Positions 17,628 to 27,578 of a DNA stretch of 64,000 bases are shown here, piece after piece. The stretch covers positions 1,178,001-1,242,000 of the forward strand of contig LT598457.1 in assembly GCA_900074725.1 (NCBI GenBank), written 5' to 3'. How positions within the stretch are numbered: position 1 is the first letter of the stretch; each line of letters opens with the position of its first letter. Made by a program: the position numbers and the translations under genes. The notes beneath the pieces were generated by a model. That model ran no database searches. It saw nothing but the letters and a program-made list of their open reading frames with translations, and was not told the DNA's origin. The stretch is from Lachancea dasiensis. Its lineage: Eukaryota > Ascomycota > Saccharomycetes > Saccharomycetales > Saccharomycetaceae.

Positions 17628-19142
17628 CTACCGAGGGCTCGGCTTTTTTTGGAATTGTCGTGATCTTTCGTAGTACAGGTTAGGGTGAGAGATGTGTGTT
17701 TGATCATTCACCTCAACACTAGTCGAACCGCCATGTGTAATTTCGAACACCTTGGTACACGCAACAGTATATTCAGTACGTTGTACACTATCTAGAACGC
17801 TGGTAACCTGAGCAGGAGTTAAATTCATGCCCTGTGACAGCTCCAAAGTTAGCTTGTCAACGTTCCAATCGCGATAGGGGCAGCCATGAAATTCCCCACG
17901 CGAGGGCCTAGGTTTCGAAAGAATCGTTCGACAGTCCCAAGGCTTATAGTTGATTCGATTACCTTCGAGGCCATAGTTGTGTCTGAAATTATACCTGTAT
18001 TCTTTGTTGAACTTTTCAGTGGTCATATTACCGCCACTAGTGAAGGCATCTGACCAGAACTGTAGAGCGTCGTCTACGCTCATCCCAATACCCTTGAGGA
18101 AAAAGGATAATTGCTGACGTGCTTGATAGCGTAAATGACGGTTAGCCTTTAGACCTCCCATGAGGTTTTTAGCACAAAGGGGAAAGTTCTCTCTAATCTT
18201 TTCAGAATAAACGCTTGTCGCATTGACGTCTCCCTGAGAAGCTTGACTGAACATGTCCTGCTGCAAGAAATTCGAAACGTCGTATCCAGATGAGAGATGG
18301 CTGAGAATAGGCAGCAACCGATCATCTTCATTCAAACGCGGTATGTTTTGAAACGTTCTTAACAATGCTTCAGATAACATACTCGAGAACTCATTAGCGA
18401 TGTGATTAAGTTGTTGAAACTGAGGTAAGTAAGCATATCCTTTTTTGATAAAAACTTGTCTACTTCCCACGAGATCGATTACCGATTCAAAAGGCAGCTT
18501 TATGAACTTTTCCTGGTTGAAGTACTGTCTGCGCTGATTTTCATCGGTAAGGTTCAATTGAAATTGCAAAGCGCTGGAAATGGTTTGGTAGAGTTCCGCG
18601 GATAATTCTTCTTTTTCTTGATCTGAAATGAATTGTAGAAAGGGCAAGTCTAAAGTCCTCACAAATTTCGCCTGGTCATGGGAGGTCATCATGTTGAAGC
18701 GCAGCTTCAGTAGGGTAGTTTCAGACCGAATGAATTTCTCACGCAAGTCCTTAGATCGACAAAAACACAGTCTCAATATGAAGTGCGAGTAATAGTCCTT
18801 CTTGCGTTCCAGCAAACTGGCCGTTGAGGAAGGAAGAAGCTTTTGCAAAAGTGGTTTGACAATCATTTCCATCTCCTTTACCGATTTGTTCCGCTGGATA
18901 CACGACTCGATTTCTAGCAAAACCTTGAGTCTATCTATCGCCCATACTTCAAACTGTTCAAGTGTGATTTCACCCCTTGGAGGGGCATTGTAGAACGATA
19001 GTTTGGATTGATACAAGCTCTCGTATAATTGTTTTTCCTCTTCTGAGGACGTAGCACTCATAATGAATTTACCCGATGATGAAGTGGACTGATCATCAAA
19101 GTTCTTTCGACTGAGCACTCTTCTCTTAGACTGCCTAAACAT
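17628..19142 (-). CDS. PRI2: DNA primase large subunit Pri2
   Basis: Regulatory subunit of primase in the DNA polymerase alpha-primase complex; makes the RNA primers for replication. 504 residues (Sc 528), starting MFRQSKRR as in Sc. The C-terminal domain keeps the four [4Fe-4S] cysteines in the order FPLCAKNLM, KPWDCRTIL, FHGCPYRDW and YTVACTKVF. Between them is the invariant block YRYNFRHNYGLEGNRINYKPW. Convergent with STB4 only 52 bp apart. Its Sc home (YKL045W) is next to PHD1, so this gene comes from the other ohnologue track. Confidence 0.97.
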   Translation of the reverse strand: MFRQSKRRVLSRKNFDDQSTSSSGKFIMSATSSEEEKQLYESLYQSKLSFYNAPPRGEITLEQFEVWAIDRLKVLLEIESCIQRNKSVKEMEMIVKPLLQKLLPSSTASLLERKKDYYSHFILRLCFCRSKDLREKFIRSETTLLKLRFNMMTSHDQAKFVRTLDLPFLQFISDQEKEELSAELYQTISSALQFQLNLTDENQRRQYFNQEKFIKLPFESVIDLVGSRQVFIKKGYAYLPQFQQLNHIANEFSSMLSEALLRTFQNIPRLNEDDRLLPILSHLSSGYDVSNFLQQDMFSQASQGDVNATSVYSEKIRENFPLCAKNLMGGLKANRHLRYQARQQLSFFLKGIGMSVDDALQFWSDAFTSGGNMTTEKFNKEYRYNFRHNYGLEGNRINYKPWDCRTILSKPRPSRGEFHGCPYRDWNVDKLTLELSQGMNLTPAQVTSVLDSVQRTEYTVACTKVFEITHGGSTSVEVNDQTHISHPNLYYERSRQFQKKPSPR

Positions 19143-19250
19143 CTTGAATGATTCACCCTATGAGTTTAGTCTTTGTATTCGATTTAAGAGTAGTGGGCTT
19201 GATTATCTAGCTCTTAGGTTGTTCAATTTAGCAGTGATATCTCGCCAGCT

Positions 19251-19281
19251 ACGCGTCATAAAGTTAAATTTCGTTACGCGT
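19251..19281 (-). promoter_or_regulatory. Two MCB boxes upstream of PRI2
   Basis: ACGCGT at 19251-19256 (in the extended form ACGCGTCA) and at 19276-19281, 109-139 bp before the PRI2 ATG and 25 bp apart. MBF controls replication genes through such paired boxes, and PRI2 is a known G1/S gene in Sc. Confidence 0.6.
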
Positions 19282-20175
19282 TGATACGTGGAAAGAGAGA
19301 AAGAAGTTGGCGGTCAACGTTCAACAACGATGAAAGAAGTATAGACACTGATTTCAAGTGCTAGCGCGGGCCAGAAAGTTCGATTAACGGCTTGGCTGTT
19401 ACCTTTGGTATAGAATCAGAAATTCTGGAGCCCTAACGCAAAACCTTCAAAAATGTTGGCCAAGCTCGAGGTGGGAGTACTTTCTGTACCCNNNNNNNNN
19501 NNNNNNNNNNNTTAGATGATTGCCAACCATCGACCTCTAAACAAATTGCTATGATGTTGTTGTTCCGAATTTTATTTTATACCGTGAGTTCACCGCGCTG
19601 GTGTTTCTCGAAAATTGCACCTACCGTATTAGCAATAATTAGTGCTACTACAACTCAATCTCGGCTGCGTGTCGTCCAGGTGAGAGTTCTACTACTTGCT
19701 ACGCTCGCATGTTTCAACCCAATCTAGCACTAGAACAGGAAGAACGCCAAATAAGAATATGCTCAAACTCCTTCTTAAAGCCATGTTCAATTTAAACAAC
19801 TCCATGGCCCGTCTAATGTAAAAGACTGAAGTTAAGAAGCTCAGACGCTATAGATCCTTCCAAGAAATAAGGACTCAAGTTATCGCCTGGTTCTCGGAAA
19901 TATAAACAAACATTGAAAGTTGTTTCTCAAAAAAATCACCTACGAAATTCCAATTCGAACGATCAAACCGCTTACTGTTCCACTCCCAAGCGCTATCGGT
20001 AGTTGTTGATCTGCCTAATCGTCCAAATGCGCTTAGATTACCTTGCACGTGATAGTTGATAGTGATATATAAACGGCGCTGGTACCAAGCATGTCGGGAA
20101 AGGTGGATTTACGACGAATCATTTACTCTTAAGCTCAAGTCTAGCATTGCATCTACTTAGACGAGTATTCTTCAT
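19282..20175. other. Rest of the PRI2/FMS1 divergent region, with assembly gap
   Basis: About 0.9 kb with no gene recognised; it contains the N run. The FMS1 side has TATATAAAC at 20070-20078, about 100 bp before the FMS1 ATG, and a CACGTG box just before it (20046-20051). No tRNA signature on either side of the gap. Confidence 0.5.
19492..19511. other. Assembly gap (20 N)
   Basis: A run of exactly 20 N, a usual placeholder for a gap of unknown size, in the PRI2/FMS1 intergenic region. Anything from a few bases to a repeat or a tRNA could be missing here. Confidence 0.99.
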
Positions 20176-21687
20176 ATGGCTGGAAAACAGGTGGTTATTA
20201 TAGGCGCCGGAATATCGGGTTTGAAAACTGCTTCTGAATTATACAAAAAGGGCTTCGATTCATGCGTAGTGATTGAAGCGAGAGATAGGGTTGGAGGAAG
20301 GCTTCATACAGTTCCTGGCTACAAAAATAACAAATATGATGTTGGTGCCAGCTGGCACCATGATACGCTGGTTAACGGCTTGTTTTTGGAAGAATTGAGT
20401 ATGCCAAAGGAACAGCGTGCTTCGTTTGTATTTGACGACGACGCTCTTGTCGTGATCGACCAAGAGAAAGGAAGAATAGATCAAGATCCAGACATGACCC
20501 TCGAGGTCCTCATGGAAGAACTCTTGAAATATAATCAATTGCAATATTTCGAAGACCTTGACGTCAAGGACGTGAATTTTTTTGAGACTATTGTCAAATA
20601 CCTTTACGAACGCAGAGATCTGCTGACAGATGACCAGATTCGATACATACCTCAATTGGCTCGCTACATGGAGTCTTGGCATGGGATCGATTGGAAGTCA
20701 CTGAGTTCAAAGTGTTTGGAAATCGCCCATCAGGGCAGGAACGCATTTGTACTGAATTACGACACTATTGTCGAACGTATCGCCTCTTCTTTCCCTAAGG
20801 GCTGGCTTAAGCTGGGTACTGAAGTTATCAGCGTGAACACGGAAGGCAAAAAAGTGGTTGTTTCGACTAGTAGCGGTGAGGTATACGAAAGTGACTATGT
20901 GGTAATAACTATCCCCCAGAGCGTCTTGGCTCACTCATTGAGCCCAACACCTCGAAAGGGTAGAATAGAATTTACACCTCCTTTGGCAAGTAACATCCAA
21001 GACGCATTCCAAAGGACCCATTACGGAGCACTGGGGAAAGTGATTTTTGAGTTCGACAAGTGCTGTTGGTCTAAGGACCGCTCAAGGGCAATAACCATGG
21101 CGAAATCAAACCCAGAAATTGCAAGAAAGGTGAGAGATGCCCAAGAGCTAAATCAGCTTGTTGAAAAACTAAACTCAGACACTAAATATAACTTCAAAAA
21201 TGGAGAATCGTGGGACTTTCCGCTATTCTTTGTTAACCTAGCCAAGCACACAGACAATCCATCCTTAATATTACTCATGGCAGATCCACTTACCACATAC
21301 ATCGAGTCATTACCAGAGAAGGAGAAGGTATATGACTTTTTCAAACCTGTTGTAAAGGAGGTTCTGAAAGCCTTTGATTGTTTCGAGCCCGTAGTTACCG
21401 ATTTCGAGGACAAGCTCGATGAGACGAGTGAAGGACCGGTATTAAAAAACGTTCTGACCACGAAATGGACCCAGGACCCATATGCCCTTGGTGCCTATTC
21501 CGCGTGTTCTCCCGGAGATGACCCAATGGACTTAATTTTAGCCCTTGCTGGAAGCGAGACGTCAAAGGTCCGGTTTGCGGGAGAACATACGATAATGGAT
21601 GGCGCTGGCTGTGTTTACGGTGCCTGGAACAGTGGGGTACGAGAAGCGTCATTCATTGCCGAAAAAATGGGAAAAGTTAGATCGTGA
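20176..21687 (+). CDS. FMS1: Polyamine oxidase Fms1
   Basis: FAD-dependent amine oxidase that converts spermine to spermidine and 3-aminopropanal; in Sc it feeds beta-alanine and so pantothenate, and supports hypusination of eIF5A. 503 residues (Sc 508). N-terminal dinucleotide-binding motif VVIIGAGISGLKTASEL with the downstream EARDRVGGR, characteristic of the monoamine-oxidase family. C-terminal FAD-contact region FAGEHTIMDGAGCVYGAWNSGVREA. No signal peptide. Convergent with MAC1, as in Sc (YMR020W-YMR021C). Confidence 0.96.
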   Translation: MAGKQVVIIGAGISGLKTASELYKKGFDSCVVIEARDRVGGRLHTVPGYKNNKYDVGASWHHDTLVNGLFLEELSMPKEQRASFVFDDDALVVIDQEKGRIDQDPDMTLEVLMEELLKYNQLQYFEDLDVKDVNFFETIVKYLYERRDLLTDDQIRYIPQLARYMESWHGIDWKSLSSKCLEIAHQGRNAFVLNYDTIVERIASSFPKGWLKLGTEVISVNTEGKKVVVSTSSGEVYESDYVVITIPQSVLAHSLSPTPRKGRIEFTPPLASNIQDAFQRTHYGALGKVIFEFDKCCWSKDRSRAITMAKSNPEIARKVRDAQELNQLVEKLNSDTKYNFKNGESWDFPLFFVNLAKHTDNPSLILLMADPLTTYIESLPEKEKVYDFFKPVVKEVLKAFDCFEPVVTDFEDKLDETSEGPVLKNVLTTKWTQDPYALGAYSACSPGDDPMDLILALAGSETSKVRFAGEHTIMDGAGCVYGAWNSGVREASFIAEKMGKVRS

Positions 21688-21904
21688 ATGAAGCACAGGT
21701 CTGTGCCCATGGGGAACTCGTCTTTATTTAGAACTAAAGTCATAAAAAGTGAAAAAAACTCCCCTTGCCCTCTTATTCTGCGTCAGTCGCTCAAATATCA
21801 ATTAAGAAAAATGCTACAATCTTCCTACCGTTGACTGCTTTTTATTAAACCCCTTCTACCAGCACCATATTTACAGTTAGAGAAATACATTTAGATTTGC
21901 GCTT

Positions 21905-22993
21905 TTAAGCGTTTGAAAGAAGCCCCATGGACTGATTGTCCCCCAAGTTAGCGTAACCCGCCTCAGGAATTTGTAAGTCAAAGGATGCAATAGTATTTTC
22001 AAACCATTGTACGAGATCAAACTTCGCACGTTGATCATGGGCCATGAACGGGAGTTCTTCTTTCAATAACTGCCACCAAAAATTCGACGGAATCAGCTTG
22101 TGCTTATATTTAATGACGCTTTTTTGATTCAAAGGCAGGTTCACCAAGCCATAAAGAAATATATTATTGAATGGAATGATGTCTGGTGGATGCAAAGAAC
22201 ACTGGTCCGAATCGCAGTTGTGCGGCTCTTGCTTAAAAATAATGTCGTGGGATGAATTCTCATCGTGCGGATAGCTGAGACGACCATTCCCCACATTTGA
22301 CAAAGGCACTCCACTTCCCTTAACGTAACTTTCAAGTTCGTCATCTTTTCTGTGGATCAAACAGTTGACACACGGGCAATTGTCGTCTTCACAGTTACAC
22401 TGCGAGCTCAGGTATACTCCCTTGTGTGTGAAAAGTTCCACAAGTGAGTCGTCATGAATTTCTGCGGCATCTACCACATCTGTATCATTTGTAGAAAATG
22501 TGGAAACTCCTGATTCCAGGGGATTTCCGTAAGAACCTTGGATTAAACTTTCGAGTTTTGGTGGACTCACGGCCTCCGCGATGCTTTGCGAAGTTTCTAA
22601 TTTAAGATGATGCTTCAGATAGTCTTTTTCAGAGACGAGCCTTGTCGCAGTATCAGATGTGCCACTCGTATCTTCTATAACAATCTTGAGGGCGCCGTCT
22701 ACCAGAAACGCTTGTTGTGTGCTGCGTGCGCGCAGGAATAAAATCGGTTGTTTGTTCATTTTGGAGCATGAGCGAGGTGCCCGTAATGGTGCACAGCAAC
22801 TCGAAGGTGCCTCCTCCGCTTGCAGCACCTGGGAGCTTGCATCGACAAAGATGACTTGGCGCGCGGTCTTAGCGGATGGTCGGCCCTTGGTTCGTACTTT
22901 AACCAGCATTCGACTACTGTGCCTGCACGTTGTAGACCTATGACCACGGATGCATGACACGCAAGAGTATTTCTCGCCATCATATATAATCAT
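21905..22993 (-). CDS. MAC1: Copper-sensing transcription factor Mac1
   Basis: Activates copper- and iron-uptake genes (CTR1, FRE1 in Sc) when copper is low. 362 residues (Sc 417). Copper-fist domain at residues 1-40 with the zinc ligands C11, C14, C23 and H25 (YSCVSCIRGHRSTTCRH) and the minor-groove KGRP motif. The first C-terminal Cu-binding repeat is intact (CNCEDDNCPCVNCLIHR). The second repeat, Cys-rich in Sc, is reduced to HNCDSDQCSLHPP before the conserved DIIPFNNIFLYG segment, so most of its cysteines are gone. C-terminal region conserved (IKYKHKLIPSNFWW). The start is the ATG at 22993. Confidence 0.93.
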   Translation of the reverse strand: MIIYDGEKYSCVSCIRGHRSTTCRHSSRMLVKVRTKGRPSAKTARQVIFVDASSQVLQAEEAPSSCCAPLRAPRSCSKMNKQPILFLRARSTQQAFLVDGALKIVIEDTSGTSDTATRLVSEKDYLKHHLKLETSQSIAEAVSPPKLESLIQGSYGNPLESGVSTFSTNDTDVVDAAEIHDDSLVELFTHKGVYLSSQCNCEDDNCPCVNCLIHRKDDELESYVKGSGVPLSNVGNGRLSYPHDENSSHDIIFKQEPHNCDSDQCSLHPPDIIPFNNIFLYGLVNLPLNQKSVIKYKHKLIPSNFWWQLLKEELPFMAHDQRAKFDLVQWFENTIASFDLQIPEAGYANLGDNQSMGLLSNA

Positions 22994-25366
22994 TCTTTAC
23001 TCAGCGGGTTAAACTAATTGTGTAATGTGGATGCTGGCACCGTTCTCCCTGGTCTTGGCAGAGGGAAAAAAAACCCGCTTGTGTGCGTTTTATGGACTAT
23101 TAATGGTTCAAGAACAATTTCCAAGCTTAGGGATCGATCAAAGAGCTTGAGCAGACCTTTTGTTGACGATTTGAGTTTTGGTACATTGGCCAATTTACGT
23201 AACATTTTGAACAAATTATACGCATGATATATTATCTCATAATAATCAGACAGCTCAACAGTTGTCATTTGAAAACCACGATGGCTACGCCTCAAGTTAA
23301 ATATCTATAATTCGATTTCGGTAATGAGCGTAGTTTATTTTATCGCAACATAACCTGTGGGTGGGAACGTACGCGCCCACTATGCCTTCCACGATGGCGA
23401 TAGGTGGTAGCTCGTAGGTGAATCAAACGTCTTGATGAAACGCTTCCGTGCGATCCACTGAAAAAAATAATTAATTTGAGAAGCTTCAATCTAGTGGCAC
23501 GTCCCAGAAGCTCCCACTTCAATCGACCAGAATAGTGGGCTGCTCCATAGCCATGTGTTAAGTAAATTGGTGAGGAGAGGGTTGACATAACCTTTATTCC
23601 ATTAGGTATTCAGGATACGCTTTTCGCCAGAGAAATCCACCATTGCTGTGGTATGGCATGTATGGTAGGCAGCATTAGAAATTTATCAAAATCAGAATTA
23701 AAGTAGTTCAACGACAGACGTAACACTTCACCACCTGGAGCGGCTAGAATGGCATACAATACTAATAGAATATAGCAGCCGACAATGGTAGCCTTGGTTG
23801 TTTGTGGTGCAAACGTTCAAAACACATGGGCAGACCCTTTGAGAGGGACGTCGTGGCTGTAAATACTATACAAGGCACAGTGAGAATGTCCTTCTTGCAG
23901 AGGCAGACGACCGGATCAGAAAAATACTGCCGTATGGCTCTAGTGAGTACAAGACGTAGTAGCTCAACTCTTTGAATTTACCCCGGCATTTCATTCTTGT
24001 CATTCTGTATGATAGTGTCACCATAACAGAGGAGTGCCGTCATCATACATAAGGCCTTAGGCTTAAAATATAAAATATGATAAATAGACCAAATCACGCA
24101 AAGTTTTCTCTAACTATGGCCAGCCACCAACTAATAGCTGCGCTGATACGCGAACTCCATTTTGGGGCTCAACGTCGACTGTCGTTGAAACACATGAAAC
24201 CGATTATTGGCATTATCCCGTCATCTTGACCTCTCCTGTCTCAAAACGACAGAGGAGTGCGAATAGCATTCAACGTTGACCAGCATTTCGAAAAGATGTG
24301 GAGAAGTGGGTTTGAAGATACAGTGATATTGTATAATTCGAAGTTGCCTTGTAGTTCGGATGAGCTTTCAACTAGATCTTTCCGTAACTTTATTTGGATC
24401 AAGGAACACTACCCTTACAATGCTTTCCGCCTTGATCATGGACTGATGATATGCCACTTCAGAGGCAATTTCTACCTCGATACAGAGTTTTTTTTTAGTG
24501 ACACAAACCGCAGATTAAACACAGCTCAGAAAAAATGGGCGTACCTTTAGTGGAGCTTGGAACTAAAGCTCACAGTGTTTCGCAATCTTTCCTCTTCGTA
24601 AAACCGTTTATTACAAGCTCGTAGTCGACCTTGACCAGAGTTGCACCAAGAAAAATAATTATGAATCAATATAGCAGGGGGTCCGGCACATGTAACTTGC
24701 TAACACCAATATCTATTTCTTGGCTGGCAGGAACTCATTGTCAACATGAAAGCTGACTCGGACGTATCTATATCTCGCTCACGGAACTCTTCAGAGATGA
24801 TGTGCGATGTTCATCTTACTACCACCTTGACATGCGAACGGTCTTCACAAGTCCATACACTGTTATTCTTGGGGATTCTACGTGATATCCAGGTAGATTC
24901 ATGGAGTGCGACTGTGAGCACAATTACCCATAACAATGGCCAAAATATATTGAAATATATTTTATTCAGATCAGTCTCTGGTGAGGTATTGCATTCAATC
25001 TCCTCGAGCATTCCACGCCACAAATTCCTGCTAGATTCAAGATGCTCTTAATCAATCTCTCGTGAGAGATTCTTGAGCATATGCTTTTAATTTTTGGACA
25101 CAGCAATTCACTCAAGTGTTAATCAAAATACTGACAAAGAGCTACAATGCTATTAACGCTGTCGTGCTCCATTACGGCTCTATCTCCTGTTGAGTTTCGG
25201 GTTGGCGACACTGTCGTCAAAGCACTCATCGTGTTCATGCTAGGTAGATCCCGTTAGACGGTTATTGTTATTAGAGCATTGTATCTTGGTTAAAATGGTA
25301 TCGAAGTATGAAAACACTCCAGCTGTTCCTATAACAGTACGCTTCTTACGCCCTACCTGACCTATC
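22994..25366. other. 2.4 kb region between MAC1 and UBC7 without a convincing gene
   Basis: Long for this genome. Sc has no gene between MAC1 and UBC7. It holds the MAC1 and UBC7 promoters, a possible gene relic on the minus strand (23340-23816), an 84-codon ATG frame right before MAC1 (23268 to 23014, minus, unrecognised), two plus-strand frames of 85 and 101 codons (24296-24550 and 24746-25051, unrecognised), a 12-bp direct repeat ACAGAGGAGTGC (24026 and 24249) and a nested palindrome at 25042-25080. No tRNA, snoRNA or centromere motif found. Confidence 0.5.
23340..23816 (-). pseudogene. Possible relic of a small membrane-protein gene
   Basis: Minus-strand frame, open for 68 codons from 23816 to 23613, with a hydrophobic segment that looks like a membrane span (ATIVGCYILLVLYAILAAPGG) and then a polar, aromatic stretch ending QQWWISLAKSVS. 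One TGA (23612-23610) separates it from a further in-frame 89 codons down to 23340. There is no ATG at its head; a TGA precedes it directly. No family recognised. It may be chance, a decayed host gene, or an exon of something I cannot connect. Confidence 0.2.
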
Positions 25367-25867
25367 ATGTCGAAGACTGCTCAAAAACGTCTATATAAAG
25401 AAATGACGCAATTGATAAAGGATAGCCCGGCTGGGATTGTGGCGGGCCCAGTGTCTGAGGACAACATGTTCATTTGGGATTGTCTCATCGCAGGTCCACG
25501 AGACTCGCCATATGAAGGTGGCGTCTTTAATGCAAGCCTGTCTTTTCCGCGAGATTACCCACTGGCTCCACCCAAGCTCGTCTTCACGCCTAGTATCCTG
25601 CACCCTAATGTGTATCCCAACGGCGAGGTATGCATTTCGATCCTGCACGCGCCAGGAGACGACCCGAATATGTACGAGCTTGCTGAGGAGCGGTGGTCAC
25701 CTGTCCAGAGCGTGGAAAAGATCCTTTTGAGTGTGATGAGCATGCTCAGCGAGCCCAATGTCGAATCCGGTGCCAATATAGATGCGTGCATTCTGTGGCG
25801 GGACCGCCGCGCCGAGTTCGAGAGGCAGGTCAGAATATCTATCTTGAAGTCCTTGGGACTTATGTGA
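25367..25867 (+). CDS. UBC7: Ubiquitin-conjugating enzyme Ubc7 (ERAD E2)
   Basis: E2 that works with Cue1 and the ligases Hrd1 and Doa10 at the ER membrane to ubiquitinate misfolded proteins. 166 residues, the Sc length is 165. [15 protein letters not shown] gives the catalytic Cys at residue 89, with the HPN tripeptide before it. The acidic loop near the active site that marks the Ubc7/Cdc34 class is present ([17 protein letters not shown]). C terminus conserved. Syntenic with YMR022W. Confidence 0.97.
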   Translation: MSKTAQKRLYKEMTQLIKDSPAGIVAGPVSEDNMFIWDCLIAGPRDSPYEGGVFNASLSFPRDYPLAPPKLVFTPSILHPNVYPNGEVCISILHAPGDDPNMYELAEERWSPVQSVEKILLSVMSMLSEPNVESGANIDACILWRDRRAEFERQVRISILKSLGLM

Positions 25868-26168
25868 CATGGCTTTGGTTAAGTTGGAGAGCATCGAGAC
25901 GCGGCCAAGAGAAGTGAGCTACATAAGAAACAAGAGAAAGAGCCAAAACACCACGGCATTTGGCGTAAAGGTCGACAAGCTACATCCTACCACTGCTCCT
26001 TGGGTACGTTAGAATGTTTTTGGTGGTCGAATGGCTGTTGTCGACTTCTACCATCGTACATAGCGAGACAATCATAGTGCCAGATTTTCGCATCTCAGCC
26101 TACTGAAAGAGATAAAAGATCCATCCAGTCCACTTACTTGACTTGTTTACCAAAGAGTGGGATCAAGG

Positions 26169-27521
26169 ATGAAGATATCAGTCGCGTGGATTTTGGCGCT
26201 TCTGGCATCCTTCCACAACTGTGCGGGTGTATACCTTGACGTTAACAACACGGCGTCGATCTATAATGCTACGGCCCTTGTCGCGGAAGGTTTGCTGGAC
26301 TATTATACGGGATTACAATACGGTCAGCCGATCGGTATGTTCTCGAATCCATACTACTGGTGGGAAGCTGGTGGCGCGTGGGGGTCGATCTTGGATTACT
26401 GGTGGTACACTGGAAACGACACTTTCAACGGCATACTGAAGCAAGCGTTGTTGGCGCAAACAGGTGAAAACAACGACTATGTGCCTTTGAACCAATCGGT
26501 AACTGAAGGTAATGACGATCAAGCGTTTTGGGGGCTTGTTGTGATGGCTGCCGCTGAAAGAAACTTCGAAAATCCTTCGTCGGACGAACCACAATGGCTC
26601 TATCTGGCCCAAGCCGTTTTCAACACCATGGCGTTGCGGTGGGATGATGATACTTGTGGTGGTGGCCTGAGGTGGCAGATCTTCACTTGGAACTCCGGTT
26701 ATGACTACAAAAACACAGTCGCAAATGGCGCGCTTTTTCATATTGCGGCGAGACTGGCGCGCTACACCGGCAATCAGTCATATGTAGATTGGGCCGAAAA
26801 AGTCTTTGACTGGATGAAGGGTATTAATCTTTTAACCGAAAACACAGGCGGCAACAACTTTGTATATGATGGTGCCAAAGTCGAGGGAAATTGCAGCAAC
26901 ATCACACGTCTAGTCTGGACTTATAATCAGGGCCTTTTGATGTCTGGATCAGCATATCTGTACAACATGACAGAGGATGAAAAGTGGCATACAAGAACAT
27001 GGGAGTTTTTGAATTCTTCGAATATTTTCTTCAACAACAGTGTCTTGTATGAAGTAACCTGCCAAGCTGGTAAAACTTGTAATACCGACCAACGTTCTTT
27101 TAAAGCCTACTATTCTAGATTCTTAGGACTGACCGCACAGCTGGTTCCTGCTGCGCGGGAAAAGATTATGGATTGGATTCGGACTTCTGCTCAAGGAGCT
27201 GCACAATCTTGTTCTGGAGGTTACGATGGTCACACTTGCGGACAAAACTGGTTTTATGGTGGATGGGATGGATTTTATGGACTTGGTGAACAGATGGCTG
27301 CGTTGGAAATCATGCAAAATGTCTTATGTTTGCAAAAGCCGGCCCCTTACACCGCAAAAGACGGGGGCACATCGATAGGAAATGGTGCGGCAGGTACAGA
27401 GACACAGGCTTCAAACTTGAGCCCGCTAACTATTACAGCCGGCTCTCGTGCCGCTGCCGGTATCATTACAGCGGTCATTGGACTCTCAATCGTTGCATGC
27501 ACTGTATGGTTGGTTGTTTAA
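26169..27521 (+). CDS. DCW1: GPI-anchored cell-wall mannosidase-like protein Dcw1/Dfg5 (GH76)
   Basis: Putative endo-1,6-mannanase/transglycosylase thought to move GPI proteins from the plasma membrane to the wall; DCW1 and DFG5 are jointly essential in Sc. 450 residues (Sc 449) from the ATG at 26169; the frame reaches 26157 only through a non-ATG codon. Signal peptide MKISVAWILALLASFHNCAG, then the family block YYWWEAGGAWGSILDYWWYTGN and the Asp pair of GH76 enzymes (EGNDDQAFWG). Many N-glycosylation sites. Ser/Thr/Gly linker and a hydrophobic C terminus (IITAVIGLSIVACTVWLVV) typical of GPI addition. Position matches YKL046C beside ANR2. Confidence 0.94.
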   Translation: MKISVAWILALLASFHNCAGVYLDVNNTASIYNATALVAEGLLDYYTGLQYGQPIGMFSNPYYWWEAGGAWGSILDYWWYTGNDTFNGILKQALLAQTGENNDYVPLNQSVTEGNDDQAFWGLVVMAAAERNFENPSSDEPQWLYLAQAVFNTMALRWDDDTCGGGLRWQIFTWNSGYDYKNTVANGALFHIAARLARYTGNQSYVDWAEKVFDWMKGINLLTENTGGNNFVYDGAKVEGNCSNITRLVWTYNQGLLMSGSAYLYNMTEDEKWHTRTWEFLNSSNIFFNNSVLYEVTCQAGKTCNTDQRSFKAYYSRFLGLTAQLVPAAREKIMDWIRTSAQGAAQSCSGGYDGHTCGQNWFYGGWDGFYGLGEQMAALEIMQNVLCLQKPAPYTAKDGGTSIGNGAAGTETQASNLSPLTITAGSRAAAGIITAVIGLSIVACTVWLVV

Positions 27522-27578
27522 AAGTATCCTTCCATCGTATTGTTTTACTAATGAACACCCATATATCATTCTACATAC

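Noticed and set aside
24296-24550. 85-codon plus-strand frame between MAC1 and UBC7
   Set aside because: No family, no membrane or signal features, no supporting context; composition near random.
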